Source of the DNA: Certhia americana
Taxonomy: Eukaryota; Chordata; Aves; Passeriformes; Certhiidae
DNA length: 64,000 nt
Direction of reading: 5' to 3'
Assembly: GCA_018697195.1 (NCBI GenBank)
Contig: CM031878.1
Coordinates: forward strand, 38,175,893 to 38,239,892
Shown here: piece after piece, positions 1 through 12,990 of the stretch
Layout of the letters: every line of letters begins with the position of its first letter
Position numbering within the stretch: the stretch's first letter is position 1
The notes under the pieces: model-generated
The model's database searches: none
What the model was told of the DNA's origin: nothing
What the model saw: the letters and a program-made list of their open reading frames with translations, nothing else
Made by a program: the position numbers and the translations under genes

Positions 1-3000
1 TTTTAGAGGGGTCAACAAGCAGGGAATCAATTAAGCTTTTGAGCTGAATTTGGCACAGCACATCCTTCTCTGTATTCTGATTTTTCTTTTGTGGCAGTGT
101 GCTTTTGCAGAGCACTCACCTTTCCATTCAGTTTATACATAGTGTAAACCTTACAAGTAGTGCCCATAAAAGACTATAGCCCTTGTCCCCAAATAAAGCA
201 AGAAGAAGTGTACAAAATACACAGAATCCACATGAAACCTGCTTCCCATGTTTCAACTCTTGTGTTATCCAATTTAAATATCCTCTCTTTGCACATTGTG
301 CATCCTCTGCTGTAGGAGCTTACAGCCATTAATTCATTACCTGTAGGTATTCAGATATGAACTGTGGGGCCTTCCAATGAGCTTGAAAGGTACAATTCCA
401 AAATGATAAGTGACAATGCCTTAGGCAGCCAGGGGAAAGGAAGGCACAGTGTGTTTCCTTCATCATATTGAATAATTTCTGTAACAGAAAAAAAAGAAGA
501 GTATTAATCAAAGTACATGTAACTCTAAAGACAGCATCTCAATTGCATCATAAACCTTCTTTTCAGGGTAGCTTTCAGTTTAGCCGTGAGATTAATTTTT
601 GAAAGTGCCCTCAGTTTTACATTAGAAGGATGTCACTGAAGGATAAAATTTTAGTATCATTTACATAGAAAAGGCTGCATTATTCACACAATCTGCTATT
701 CAAGAAGCAAAATTCCATTTTCATCTTATCATTAAATTGTCTTTGATTCATGCTCGTGATAATATCTGGCAATGGCCACAAGTGCATGGCCAAAAGAAAA
801 ACTGGCTTCACTCATAATGAATGAAATGGAATATATTCATATATTCTTCTCAGTGCTAGAAGTTTTCCAAACTCTTCATTATACAAAGTAATAACAATGA
901 GCTGAATCTCTCAATCAGTGAGCACTTGGGATTCAGATCTTTTATGATCCATTTCTTGAAGATCTTGTTTTGCAAAGAAAATAATTTCCATATTCCATAA
1001 TATTTGTGAGTTTAGCTCCATGGGCTAAACCAATAGGCCAATACACCCAATTGGTTCTTATATGACCCACTGTGAATTATTTTTGTTACTTTGAATCACA
1101 GTGGACACTTTGGAGTCCTACCTCACCAGTCTTCCATTCTTTGAAGGGTGCCAAATGAATAGATGTGGGTCACAAATAAATCATCTTCTGCAATAACATA
1201 AGCATTTAACATTAAAAAAAAAAAAAAAAAAAAAGAGGCCTGCAGCCCAACATTACCACCACTATAGACCATACGTTCCAAGAGAAATTATTCTCCCTCG
1301 TATTTTGGAGGCCTCTTGCCTATATTCTTAACCAGTAAGAATCTCCTCTCCAATCCTGTATCTGTCCTCAGCCCTTACACTTTAGGCAAAATTATTAGTC
1401 CCCCAAAATGGACTCCTAGGACCACTGGCAGATAATTTTTCTGCTTGTATTTTGCATATGATGAATGAACTAAAACAGGCTACTTGCTAATATAAACCAA
1501 CACTAAGCAAAAGGAGTTTATCTTCATAGGCAAAAAAAGTTTGTCATACAGCACTGTGTCAAGATGTAGTGCTTTGTTTCAGGACTGAGGAACACCTCAT
1601 CTCAACCTAGTCTTGAGATTCCACTGCTAAGTCTTGCAGGTATGGCTGAAGTAGGACTTTACATGACCAAGAAGTCCCAGTGTACCATCTAGGAGCCTGA
1701 CATTATAAATATGTGACAACTCTTGAACATTAAATAGATGGCAAGAATAATTTTAGGATGCAGACACCACACAGCCCTGTCATTCTTGGGTTTTTTTCAC
1801 TTTTCTGATTAGTCAGAATGAAATTCCAAAAGCTATGTTTGAAGTATAATATCCTTTGCAGACAGAAAATATCTTCCATTTTCAATCTACTTCTCATGAA
1901 AATAGAAATGGAAGTCCCCATGTGCCACACTACTTGTGGCTGGATTCTCCTAGGGATAGAGCTTTATGTCTTAGATTTAAACAAAGGAAAAAACTGCAGG
2001 GAGCAAAAAATGTTATTTTGGAGGGCAAAAGACTACTACTAAAGAACAGCCTGTCAGTGTATGCTATAAGATTAGACCTTTGATTCATCATGGCCTTTGC
2101 TATTGCTCTCAGATTATGTGAAACAGGATACAACTGTCAAATCTTTGAGCCTCCAGTCGGTTCTAATCTCTCCTAAAATGCAGATATTTCAGAGAAAAGG
2201 TATTGTTGGTTCTGTTGTTTTGAGTGAAGAATTAACCAAACTCAAAATGCAGTTAATTCTGTTAATCTAATTAAATATTTTAAGTATTTTAGTTACACGC
2301 ATGACAAAGATTTGTCAGGAACATACTGTCCACTACTCCAGCCATTTCATAGGGGGCCTCTGTCCATGGTGCCAGACCAGGCACTTTCTTTCTATCTGTT
2401 ACATAAGTGGCACAATAGGAGATCTGAAAACAAGAATGTTTTGGGAAAAAGTGTCTGAAGAGTCTGAAAAACATCATTTAAGATGTCTCTCTACTTCCTT
2501 GGATGACCCTATGAAAAATCGAATTGCAATTCATACGTTTTCTAAAACAATGGCTTAAGGATATTATCCATGTAAACCCACAAGAAGTGGCTTTGGTTCC
2601 AAAAGCCTACAATACAATAGAAAACAGCAAAGGCAAAATGGCAGAAAGCATGCAACAGGAGTAGAATGATACAGCAAGAGAACATTGTATTCTTCAAATA
2701 TCCTCTTCATGATCTTTTCCTTCTGTATTGACCACCATGTTGAAGAAAGGATTTAAAGAAGGAATAAGCTAAATCTATTAGCATTCAATAGTTAGAAAAT
2801 GAAGCTCAGTAATCTCAGAAGTGTTGGGTTTTTTTTTTTTTATAAAACTCACCCTAGAAGATCTGTACCTTTTAAATTAACTTTTACTGAAAAATACTGT
2901 ACGAAAGACAAATAAATTGGAAACAAGGTGTCTAAACAAGAAGCCCATTTGTGAAGATGCCATCCCTTTATTTTCTGTAAAAGTAATCAGGCCTTTACAA

Positions 3001-3365
3001 ACTGCATTATAGCTCCATCTGTAGGAAGTTTGGACATAAATAATTTTGTGAGTCAGTAAATATACACAGGTATATATCCATTAGCCTTGTGGTTTCTTGT
3101 ATCAGAAAGTGATTTATTGCGTTTCTTGTTTCAGAAGAAAAACAGGTAAAAGGGAAGGTGAGGTAAATAAATTCAAACAAACCCTAAAGTAAGATCATAA
3201 CCTCTGTCTTCATCCCAGTTCACTGAAATGGTTTATATTAATCAAAGGTTAAAAAAAAACTTTCTAAGATACAGGTTTGCAATGTGATTGAAAAACATTT
3301 TTCAAAGTTTAGTTCCTGCACTTTCAGCATTTAGACTTTCTTTGACTACAAGAACCATTGGGAGA
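1..3365. other. Intergenic, no gene seen
   Basis: AT-rich single-copy-looking DNA. All open frames are under 90 codons, show no family resemblance and lack coding character. The only distinctive element is a 21-base A run at 1214-1234. I see no exon with credible splice sites. The next gene is more than 13 kb downstream. Confidence 0.7.
1214..1234 (+). repeat. Poly(A) tract, 21 bases
   Basis: An uninterrupted run of 21 A. The sequence before it does not look like a processed transcript, so I treat it as a mononucleotide microsatellite. Confidence 0.9.
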
Positions 3366-4485
3366 TGCACTCAGGGCACTACAGGCCTGTCTGCTTGATC
3401 TCGGTGCTGGGGTCATGGAGCAGATTTTCTGGAGTGCTATCACGTGGCTCATGCAGGACAGACTATCAGGGTATCAGGCTTAGCCTGCCTAGGTTTATGA
3501 AAGGCAGGTCCTACCTGACCAATGTGATCTCCTTCTAAGACAAGGTGACCCACCTGGTGCTTGAGAATGGCATTGGGTGTTGTCTGCTTGGACTTCAGTA
3601 AAACCTTAACAGCATCTCCCACAGCGTTTTTCTGGAGAAACTGGCAGCACACAGCTTGGACTGGAGGCACTCATTGCTGTGTTAAAGACTGGCCGAATGG
3701 CTAAGCCCAGAGAGTGGTGGATAGAGTTATATCCAGCTGATGGTCAGTCCCAAGTGGTGTTCACTAAGACTCAGTGTTGCAGCCATATGTGCTTAATATC
3801 TTTATCAATAATATCAATGATAAGGGAATCAAGTACCCTTTCAGTCAGTTTGCAGATGACACCAAGTTGGGTGTGAGTGTTGATCTGCTGGAGGGTCAGA
3901 AATCTCAACAGAGGGGTTTGGACAGGCTGGATTGATGGATTAAAGTTCAACAAGGCCATGTGCTGTGTCCTGTCCTTGAGTCACAACAGCTCCATGCAGG
4001 ACTATAGGTTTGGGCAGAGTGATTGGGAAGCTGCCCAGTGGAAAAGTACCTGGGGATGCTGAACATGACCCAGCAGTGTGCTCAGGTGACCAAGATGGCC
4101 AGTGGTATCTTGGCCTGTATCAGCAATAGTACAGCCAGTAGGACCAGGACAGGGATTATGCCCCTACATTTGGCACTGGCAAGGCTGCACCTTGAATCCT
4201 GTCTTGTCTGGTTCTGGACCTCTCATGACAGGAAGGCCATTGGGATGCTGGAGAGCATCTGAAAAATTACTGGAGATAGTGAAGAGTCTGGAACACAAGT
4301 TGTAATGAACAGCTTAAGGAGCTGGAATTGTTTAGCCTAGAGAAAAGGAGGCTCAATTGTTGCCCTCTACAATTACCTAAAAGAGGATGTAGTGAGATAG
4401 GGATCAGTCTCTTCTCCCAGGTAACAAGTGACAGGACAAGAGGAAATGGCCTCAAATTGTGTCAGGGGATACTTGATCTAAAATT
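3366..4485 (+). mobile_element. CR1 LINE fragment (reverse-transcriptase region)
   Basis: The segment follows the avian CR1 ORF2 consensus in sense orientation. It opens with a 'gggcactacaggcctgtc' block, runs through the 'tttgcagatgacaccaag' block near 3850 (which encodes the F-A-D-D catalytic motif of the reverse transcriptase), and continues to the 'agtgacaggacaagaggaaa' block near 4430. It is broken by many stops and indels and lacks the CR1 3' terminus, so it is an old, dead copy truncated at both ends. Boundaries are approximate. No function is expected. Confidence 0.9.
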
Positions 4486-5843
4486 ATATGCAAACTATGT
4501 AAAACAATACCTCATTTTTTATCCTTGAGATACATTAATTCCAAAACAAAGAGGGTGAAGTCAAACATGGAGCAATTTAGTATTTTCTGGCTACCCTGAG
4601 AAAAGACCACACCCACTTTAGTTGATGTACAAGATTAACTTCTGTGACTATATGAGATTGTTTTCTTGGCACGAACAATGCTGTTTCACTGCAGATTCAT
4701 ATATTTAGTGTTTTTGCAGCTGCATGTGAAGGTGAGTTTATTATTTTTTTTTAGTGGAAAACGACATACTACCAATAAAAGTTGATCTCAGAATTTGAGA
4801 TTAGTAGTGCAGATCTATAGTGTAGAAATGAGAAACTAAAAATCAAAAGGCACTTTTTTCCTGAACACTGTAAGAATTCTTTCTCCTCTGTGGCAAGTCT
4901 TTGACTCAACCTCCTCATATTTGATTACTTAGCTGTGAGATACTTTGCTGTCCTCTGCATATGCTGCAATATGTTACTGATTAGGTAGCAGAGATGATGT
5001 GACAGAAGATATTGTAACGGTTAAGTAAAATATTTGAAGAAAATTAATTAGCAACAATTTGCATCATTTATGGTATATTTGTTCTTCAGGTACAGTTTTT
5101 TCCTGTCACCTGTTTTTCACTAGTATGTTACCACACAGTTGTTTCTAGAACATACTGTAGTTTGTTTTGCATTTGCAAGCTACAGTACCTGACAACAATT
5201 TGAAAATGCTTCTAGCATTTTCCCCAGTGGCTTGTTTTGTTTCTAATGAGCAACTTAAAAGCATAAGTTCTGTTTGTTTTCTGGCTGCAATCTGAACAGT
5301 ACATTAATATCAATCCTGGTCCCTGAGAATACTGTAATCTACATTTTCCTGCAGAAAACCCCATTTAGTGAACAAGATGAAAGTAAATGATTTCCCAGAT
5401 ATAGTAATTTCTCACAATCTGTTAAGTATGATCAGATTTTCAAATGTGACGAATTTAACAAATTATAAACCAGGAGATTTTGACAGTCTTCTACAGAATG
5501 TATCCTTTAAAGACTTCTGATAACAATGAATTCTGAAAGATCCAATGAGAGCTACATGGTGGTTCACAGGATGAGTTGCTATTCAGCTATGTGCAGTCTG
5601 TACTTTGGATCTTTTATTGGATATTAGATCATACATATTGCAATCTTCCAAGTAATTTGGCAAAGCAGGTGTAGTTATATTATCTACTAGTCTCTTCTTG
5701 TAATTCTCAAATTTTGCAGCCAATTTCAAGTAAAAGGAGGAGAATCTTTGACAACTCGTGTCAGAAGTTTTCAGTGATTATGCATTCACCCTCTTGCTAA
5801 AAAGAGGACTAACTTCACATTAGAATTTCAACAGAAAAGCTTG

Positions 5844-5919
5844 AAGAATTTCAAGCTCAAAACCTAATTTCAAGCTTGAAGCCTAATTTCAAGATAGAAG
5901 CCTAATTTCAGGTTAGAAG
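5844..5919 (+). repeat. 19-bp minisatellite, four copies
   Basis: Four head-to-tail 19-bp units: 5844-5862, 5863-5881, 5882-5900 and 5901-5919. The best unit reads CCTAATTTCAAGCTTGAAG. The later copies differ by a few substitutions. A fifth, weaker copy lies at 5821-5839, separated by 4 bp. The AAGCTTGAA/TTTCAAGCT content makes units partly self-complementary. Confidence 0.85.
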
Positions 5920-7941
5920 CTTGGCATTTTGTCCAGTCAGGTGTTAAAAATACCTAAAAAGGTGATTAACCATTTCCTAAAAAAATCTCTTGTTTTATTT
6001 ACATTTCTAAAATTTAATAAAATCTGTCTTCCAGGTAGAGAGGTCAATAAAAGTGTCATTGTCAAAGAAAAGGCACATCGAAGGCAGTTAGTACAGATTT
6101 TGCTTGACTTTCTCTAGTTAGCTACTCAGCTCATGGCTGAGGATTTATGGCACACAGAAAAACTGGCAAGAAGGAAACTAGTGAATATATCAAGGATAAA
6201 AAACCCAACTTTTTTAACTCTCCTGTTTATAGAATATGTTGGAAAATCAATAAACACATGATGTTAAGCAGAATTTACATTTTTCAACTATTTTTTTCAT
6301 CTATGTAATGTAGTCACACTTCCTGAAGAGCATTTTACATTAGAGCTTTAAAAAGCAGATACACATAACTAGCCCAGATTAAAAAATCTTATTTGCAGAC
6401 CAGTTTCAAATACATGTAAACCACTTAGATGCATTTTAAACAGAATTCAGTTTGTTTTGAAATCAGATTGGCGTGTCTGTTATGTTTAATCCTGAGATTC
6501 TTTCACAAGTCCAAGAATGTCCTTGATGTAATATAGTTTTTTTAGAAATGCATAAGTGTAAAAAAAGTATCAAACATTACAGAATGCATATCAGTGTCTC
6601 AAAAAAGGCTGTAACACTCGTAATTCAGCCCTTTCCTACAGATGGGGACTAGAAATATACAGTCAACACTGATGTACTCAGATTTCAATATTTAAAACCT
6701 CAGTTTATGACTCAACATCATGGAAGATGAAAGGCAAAAAATGGTCATTTGTAGTGTTCATGATTTTCATCTGAAATAAAAACATTCTAAATATAATATA
6801 TTCTTATAATAACTGAGTGATTTTAGACTTCTGAACCTTTTAATGACCCAGTACAGAAAGAAAATATATGTTTTATTGGGTGGGTGGCTGTCATGTCAGT
6901 TGTCTAACAATGGAAGACAAAATTTTTTATGCAGCTTTACTTCAACATTTTGTTGCACTTGATCAGACACACCAATTAAAGCCCTCTTAAATTATTTACA
7001 TAACTTCGTATATTACATCAGAGTTAGCAACAAAGTTGAAGATGTCTGCAAAGCAAACACTTAGGCAAAATTTGTTTTCCAGACTGATTTTATTGTTGTT
7101 TAAATTGGTATCTAGTCTCTAAGTATTAAAGAAAAATAGCTTAAAATTATAGAAATAAAACTCAGTTTAGAGCTAAAGGCTTACATTTAAACTACCCTGA
7201 GAAGCTGGTTATACATAAGCATGGCAACTGTGGTTTCTGCACACGAGCACTGCATCCAGCAATACTTAGCAATCCAGCACTATATATTCTTGAAAGGGAG
7301 AGTGATATCAAAACCACTAAGCATTTCAGAGATCCAGTAATACAGACTGATTATTTTTTATTTCAGATGCAGAGGATTGTTTAACTGACAAGTTGAATTT
7401 TATTTCCTAGCCAACTGTATCTTTCAGTGACCGATCATCATGCAACCCTGAAATAAATGTTACCTGATTAAAGTAGTAAAGGTTAAAACATTTAAAACAC
7501 ATGCTGTAGACCTCAGAAATCAAGTCAAGATGTGTAGGAGTATGAATTATTTGAGGACTTATGAAATCTGCCCTGAACAAATTAATTCATCAGTTTAGCC
7601 AAAGGCCTGTCAATGAATTCAAGAGCTTTTCAAAAAATGGAACATCTGTTGCGTATTTAAAGGTTCTGTGTATATGTAAATGCGTAAATGTTGTAGATTA
7701 TTCTTTCGAAGGTGGGATACACAGTTTAAATAAATGTGTTTGGAAGTTACTTTGTAACTGCTGTAATGTCCTTGAGGATCAATTCCTGAAGGGTTCCAGC
7801 AGCCTTTGAATTCTCAAGCCTTGGGAGTTATTGTGGCAAATTAGATCTTGAGTGAAGCTGAAAGATACATTCATAAATCTGCATAATGACATCATTGTCA
7901 AAACAACCTATTACCCCACAAGAGTTAATAGTAGCTTGCCA

Positions 7942-7967
7942 TTTTTTTTATTTTTTTTTTTTTTTTT
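7942..7967 (+). repeat. T-rich mononucleotide tract
   Basis: Eight T, one A, then seventeen T. Simple sequence repeat. Confidence 0.9.
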
Positions 7968-8729
7968 GTAAAGAATCAAGGTTACATGGCTTTTTAGAAA
8001 CAACGTGAAATTCTTTCTGGATTCTGTTTTCTTTCTAAGATGACAAAATAACAGAGGGTCTCATTTGTTCTACAATTATGTACTGACTAATCTCATTCTG
8101 TTTAGAAATAATTTGTTTTGTCAATAATTTGAACATCACTCAGCTAAAAGAATCTGATGTTCTGTCTTTATTGTGAAAGGATGGTAGTGGTCTAAAAATT
8201 TGCATTAAGCAGAAGTTTAAGCACTTTTTTTCTTTGGTATACTTATACAAATTTTTTGCTGTAAATGAACACCCCAGATTCTGTAGAAAAATTACTTGAT
8301 TGTAATAGTTTGTACTAGTTACATAAACTGAATATGCATGAAATGTAAGGAATACAGCCACATACTAATTGAAATATTTTATTATTCCTACATTTTGCCT
8401 GAAGTATTTTAAGAAAACACTACATGAATGCAACTGAATTCCAATATTTTTCATACCATGTGGATGAAATGGAACCTCAACTGTCATGCTTAGGTGACTT
8501 CTTTGCCTCAGTACCTATGGTGACAACTGCTACTCCATTTATTTTTATGCTCCCATAGTTGTAGTAGTTAGATAGTAAATACCAAAGAAGTCATAATAAT
8601 AACAAATTCATCTTAAAACAGAATTATTTCCTCACTCCTAGACATACAAAGCTAGGTTCATGTCTTCTTTAAGAAAAAGAAGATAAAATACATGCAAGAG
8701 TGACTGATTCTTGGGAACATTTTTTTCTG

Positions 8730-8752
8730 TTTTTTTTTTTTTTTTTTTTTTT
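8730..8752 (+). repeat. Poly(T) tract, 23 bases
   Basis: Uninterrupted T run, preceded by a shorter T run at 8719-8726. On the minus strand this would read as a poly(A), but nothing next to it looks like a retroposed transcript. Confidence 0.9.
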
Positions 8753-9121
8753 CCCTTCCTGTTAATTAGACCTACGACTGCAGGTCTGAAGCTTTAGCAC
8801 ATCCTTTTTTAGTCAAAATCAATAAACCTCCTTTCACATTTAGCCTAGATAGCCAGTTACTAGTTTTACCCAAAGACCCACATGGAGCGAATCAGCCTCC
8901 GGGTTCATCCACAACAGATAGCTGAATTTGAAGGAAGGCTGGTATGCTCTGGACTGACAATAATCTTCAATGTTGTGTGAAGTCCCTGGTGGGCCTGTGC
9001 AGAAAGCAGAAGCAATAGAATCTTGTATACTTTAGTCTTTTTTTTCTGGCTACATTTGTTTGGTTTGGACATTATGACTTATCTATTACAGCACAGGGGT
9101 GAAGTTTGCTGTTTTGTGGTT

Positions 9122-9225
9122 TAATTATGTTTTAATTACTGATACTTGCAATTGAACACCCTTAATTACAAATTAGGAAAGGGTTTCAGTCTTGTTTGGG
9201 GCCAGGAGCACACCATATGCATATG
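9122..9225. promoter_or_regulatory. Possible enhancer: homeodomain motif cluster
   Basis: Three TAATTA cores (9122-9127, 9133-9138, 9163-9168) lie within 47 bp, with an AATTAG at 9171 and the 12-bp palindrome CATATGCATATG at 9214-9225. TAATTA is the core site of many homeodomain proteins, and ATGCATAT resembles a POU site. The whole region is AT-rich, so chance occurrence is possible. Regulatory function is inference only, and the target could equally be a more distant gene. Confidence 0.25.
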
Positions 9226-11726
9226 CACATAAAGGTACAGGGCAACAGATTGCTTTGAATAATCCCAACAGAGGTTTTATCTATTACAGTGATCAGACAC
9301 CTAGCAACAATTTTAAGTTACATCTATACATGAAAGGGTATGCATGGCAACTTAACTTTTAATACAGAATGTATTTCTAATGATTCATTTCAATTAAAGT
9401 AACTTTTAAGGTAACTGGTTTGATAAGTCCTTTGCTGCATAAGAAATCATATCATGGTATTTCTCCTATTTTATCTTCCATTTTATTTATAAGCAAATAC
9501 TTGAAGGAAATCTACCAGGAGTTTTACTGGTATTAAAATCTATTGCCAGTGTCACAAAAGTTTCCATACTTTTTTAACACAAGAGTGATCGTTGGACAGG
9601 GGCCGAAAATTTCTCCAAATCAAAGATATACTTTGTAATGTAGTTACCATTGTGTCATGAAATGTGCTTAGGTTACTGACTTAATACATTTGTTATATTG
9701 AGAGCTGATTCAACAGATATAATCTCTGACATACTGGTCCCAGACGTTTGTGGTTTCTGGCACCACCAGCAGTCTGATTCCCCTAGTAAAAGAGGTTAAC
9801 TGACTTCAGAGTTAGAGAAAAATACCCTGAAGGATACAGCTAAAATATTCCTGCCTGCCACACAAAATCCCAGCATTCTTACATGCTTTAGGGGAGCTGA
9901 CTGGTAAATTGTTTGACAAGACCTCAGTTTATCTTGTCTCTAGTTTACATCTCTAACATATTTGTACACAGCCATATTACCTTAAAAACTTTCACTTCAT
10001 CAAGCTACCCTACTTTGCTAGACGTATGGACAGCACAAAGAAGAAATACAGGAAATAACTTGCAAAAAGCACTAGATTCTATTCACCATATTGGAGTATA
10101 ATTTTTTTCTGTTTAAACAGGAATCCTATACTTAATGGAGCTCCAGAATTGCTCCCTAATAAGCTTTTTTGTGTGTATTGTATGTAAGTCTCTGCTTGTT
10201 TCCTCAGAAGTATAAGACATTAGATTATGGTTCACACAATTAATAATGTAAACTGCTTAAAAAAGGTCAGAAAGGAGAACAAGTTTCATCTTTAAAAAAA
10301 TCACCATACAATTTTTTTCTTTATTTTGGATCCTCATAGCAGTGTAGCAATTTATAGCTGCCATTCACATTTCCTGTATTTTCATTTGGTTAGAGATATT
10401 TTGGCTAGGTTTGACCTGATGATTGAGTCAGGCAGCTGTTTACAAGGGCTGTGTATTTCAGGCTTTATGATTTTAGTTATGATAGATGCATGTTCAAGTC
10501 TCCCACACCAGATCACATTTTCATCTCATCTGCTTAGGAGGCTTTAAATGAAGATTTTCTTATCTCTTGAGGATAACTTGCCATGTCACCTTACCTGACC
10601 TCCCCACCCCTGTTTAGTCTTTCTTGCTTTCTTTCTGTGTGCACTGCTCTTAAATCTTTCCCTTCATGCTTTGCTGTCAATCAGACCTCAAAAAATAGTG
10701 AAATGAAACATGAGGAAGCATGTACTTTTTATTTTTCCCTCAAGAAAAAAAGAGAATATGGGATCCAAACTCAATTGTAATTAAGCATAAAGAATTTCTA
10801 TAACTACTAGTCCTAATGGAAAAATCTGTTCCCTTTCCAAAATAATTTTTATTTGTAAAGTGAAATGTGTAACATGTAATAAAAGATCCTCTGAAGAACA
10901 ATTATACTGATTTCATTTAACCAGACCCAGGGCATAACAGAGACTGGCCCACGAGCCTTTCAAATGTTCACAGATTTTTCTGAAACATTCAAAACTGCTC
11001 CATACAAATACCTGCTACAAATCCAGTGGAGCTGACAAGTCTCATTATCCAGTTCCCACTCCAGGCAATCATGAAATCCGAGTGTTGCTGACATGATCCG
11101 TTTATACACAATATTTATTTAAGAACAAAACTTTACATTTTCCTCAAGTCACCCTTTATTCAGACACTCAAAGGAAATGAACCAATACTTCATAACACTT
11201 GTGGAATCAGTCTCTCAGGTTTATTCAAGCTAAGTAACACATCATCTGGCAGACAAACTTTAAAGGACAACTTTGCAGCAGTTATAAGATTTATACTACC
11301 CTGGCTTCTAAGAGTTAGTAAGATTTAGGACTAGCCAGAGTACTTTTGAGGGAGAATCAGTTAACAATACAAGGAATATCTGACTCACTGAGTTAAACTC
11401 TCAAGGTGTTATCTATTTTTTAGGAGTTGTACACATTTTTAAGTATGCAGCATTTTCAAACATCCTTAGTTAGCATTTTCAGGCTTTTATTTTACAATTG
11501 AGAGTACAAAAGAGAGGAACTACTTGAGCATCTTTAAGTTATTAAGAATAACCAGAAGATGAGAAATATGCATACAGGTAGGCTAGAAATTGTGCCATAT
11601 CTTATAGCACTGGGCAACAGGACAAGAATTCCATCTAAGCAATCTGCCTGGTATTGACAGCTCTTAATTTTTAAATAATAGCACAAACAGTTAGCCAGAA
11701 CTATTTGATCTATATAATTCCCCCCT

Positions 11727-12990
11727 CACAGAATGACCAAGGGTGGAAGGCCCTAGAGTATATCTAGCCCAACTATGCCTACTCCAAATTGGGTCACCTT
11801 AAACTGGTTGTTCAGGTTGATCTTTAAATGAAATTTCCTGTTTAAATTTGCACCTGTTGCCTCTTGCCCTGGGGACCATTGAGCAAAGTATGGACCCATC
11901 TCTTTATTAACCACTCAAGTGTTTGTGCACAGACAAGATCTCCCAAGACTTTTCTCAAGGCTACATAATTCCAGCTACAATCTCTTAATGTTCATAGCCT
12001 TATATTTTCTCCACTATCTTCATGTCTTCCTTGTTGTGGGGAGCCATGAACTCTACACAGCACTACCTGGGCTGAACCTCACTTCAGCTGCTGAGCAATG
12101 CTCTTCCTGACATAGCTCAAGACACTGCTGACCTTTCATGATGCTGGATGCACTGCTGGTTCATGGACAAGTTGATGTCCACTAGGACCCTTAAGCCCTT
12201 TTCTGCAAAGCTGCTTTCCAATTATTAGTCCTCCAGTCTACAGTGCTGCACAGGATTATTTGGCTGCTGGTGCGGGACTTTATGGTACTTCATGAGATCA
12301 CTACCTCCCCATTTTCCAGCATGTCACTGCCCATCTTGCATGGGACCACGAGTATTTGGTTTATTAACTACTCATCCCAACTGACTATCATCTATAAGCT
12401 TGCTGGGGATGCACTCCCTCTCACCATCCAAGTCATTAATGGCCAGTACTAGCACCAGTATAATACTCCAGAATAATCCACTAGTAATGGGACTGCCACT
12501 GGACTTTGTGCTGCTGATAACACTCCTTTAAGTCCAGAAGATCAGCCTGTTTTCAATCACCTCATTGCTGATTTACCTAGTACATTTTTCATCAACTTGT
12601 ATATTGAGGACATTACCAGAGAAAACATTGCTGAAATCAATGTAAGCAACATATACTGCTTTCCCCTAATCCCTAAGCCAGTGAATTCCTGAAGTTCAGG
12701 GTCATGGTCCTGCTGCTTGATTTTCCTTGTTCCCTTCTCTCAAGATCCTGGACTCCAGCATCTCATGGCCTCTACAGGGCAGGCGGAAGAATTTCAGATA
12801 TCCCAGACGCTGTCTGACATAGAAGGCTAAATCTGCTCCCTACTATCCTGACCTGTGCTTTCTAAATCCTGCCCGCATTTGCTCAGTGTGGCATTCAGCT
12901 CTGTGAACTATCATTCCACATCTCTGTGATCCCAAGGAGAGTGTGGCCCAGCAGCTGCATGCCAGGGCTCTAATGCCTTTTCTCTGTTCT
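11727..12990 (-). mobile_element. CR1 LINE, antisense, degenerate
   Basis: Read on + this is the reverse complement of a CR1 3' half. It starts with 'cagaatgaccaagggtggaa' (the CR1 3' end reversed). It passes 'tatcatctataagcttgctg' near 12385 and a 'gaaatcaatgtaagcaacat' stretch near 12633, then 'gtcatggtcctgctgcttga' near 12700, all reverse-transcriptase coding when reversed. It is heavily diverged with many stops. The high-coordinate (5') limit is uncertain; resemblance fades after about 12800. Confidence 0.8.

Larger units (their letters stand above)
4486..11726. other. Intergenic, no gene seen
   Basis: AT-rich DNA with no recognisable exon or long open frame (longest about 80 codons, none resembling a known family). 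It contains a 19-bp minisatellite (5844-5919), two T-rich tracts (7942-7967 and 8730-8752) and a homeodomain-motif cluster (9122-9225) that may be regulatory. Otherwise nothing recognisable. Confidence 0.65.

Noticed and set aside
3449..4528. Several 60-80 codon frames on both strands
   Set aside because: All lie within the degenerate CR1 copy.
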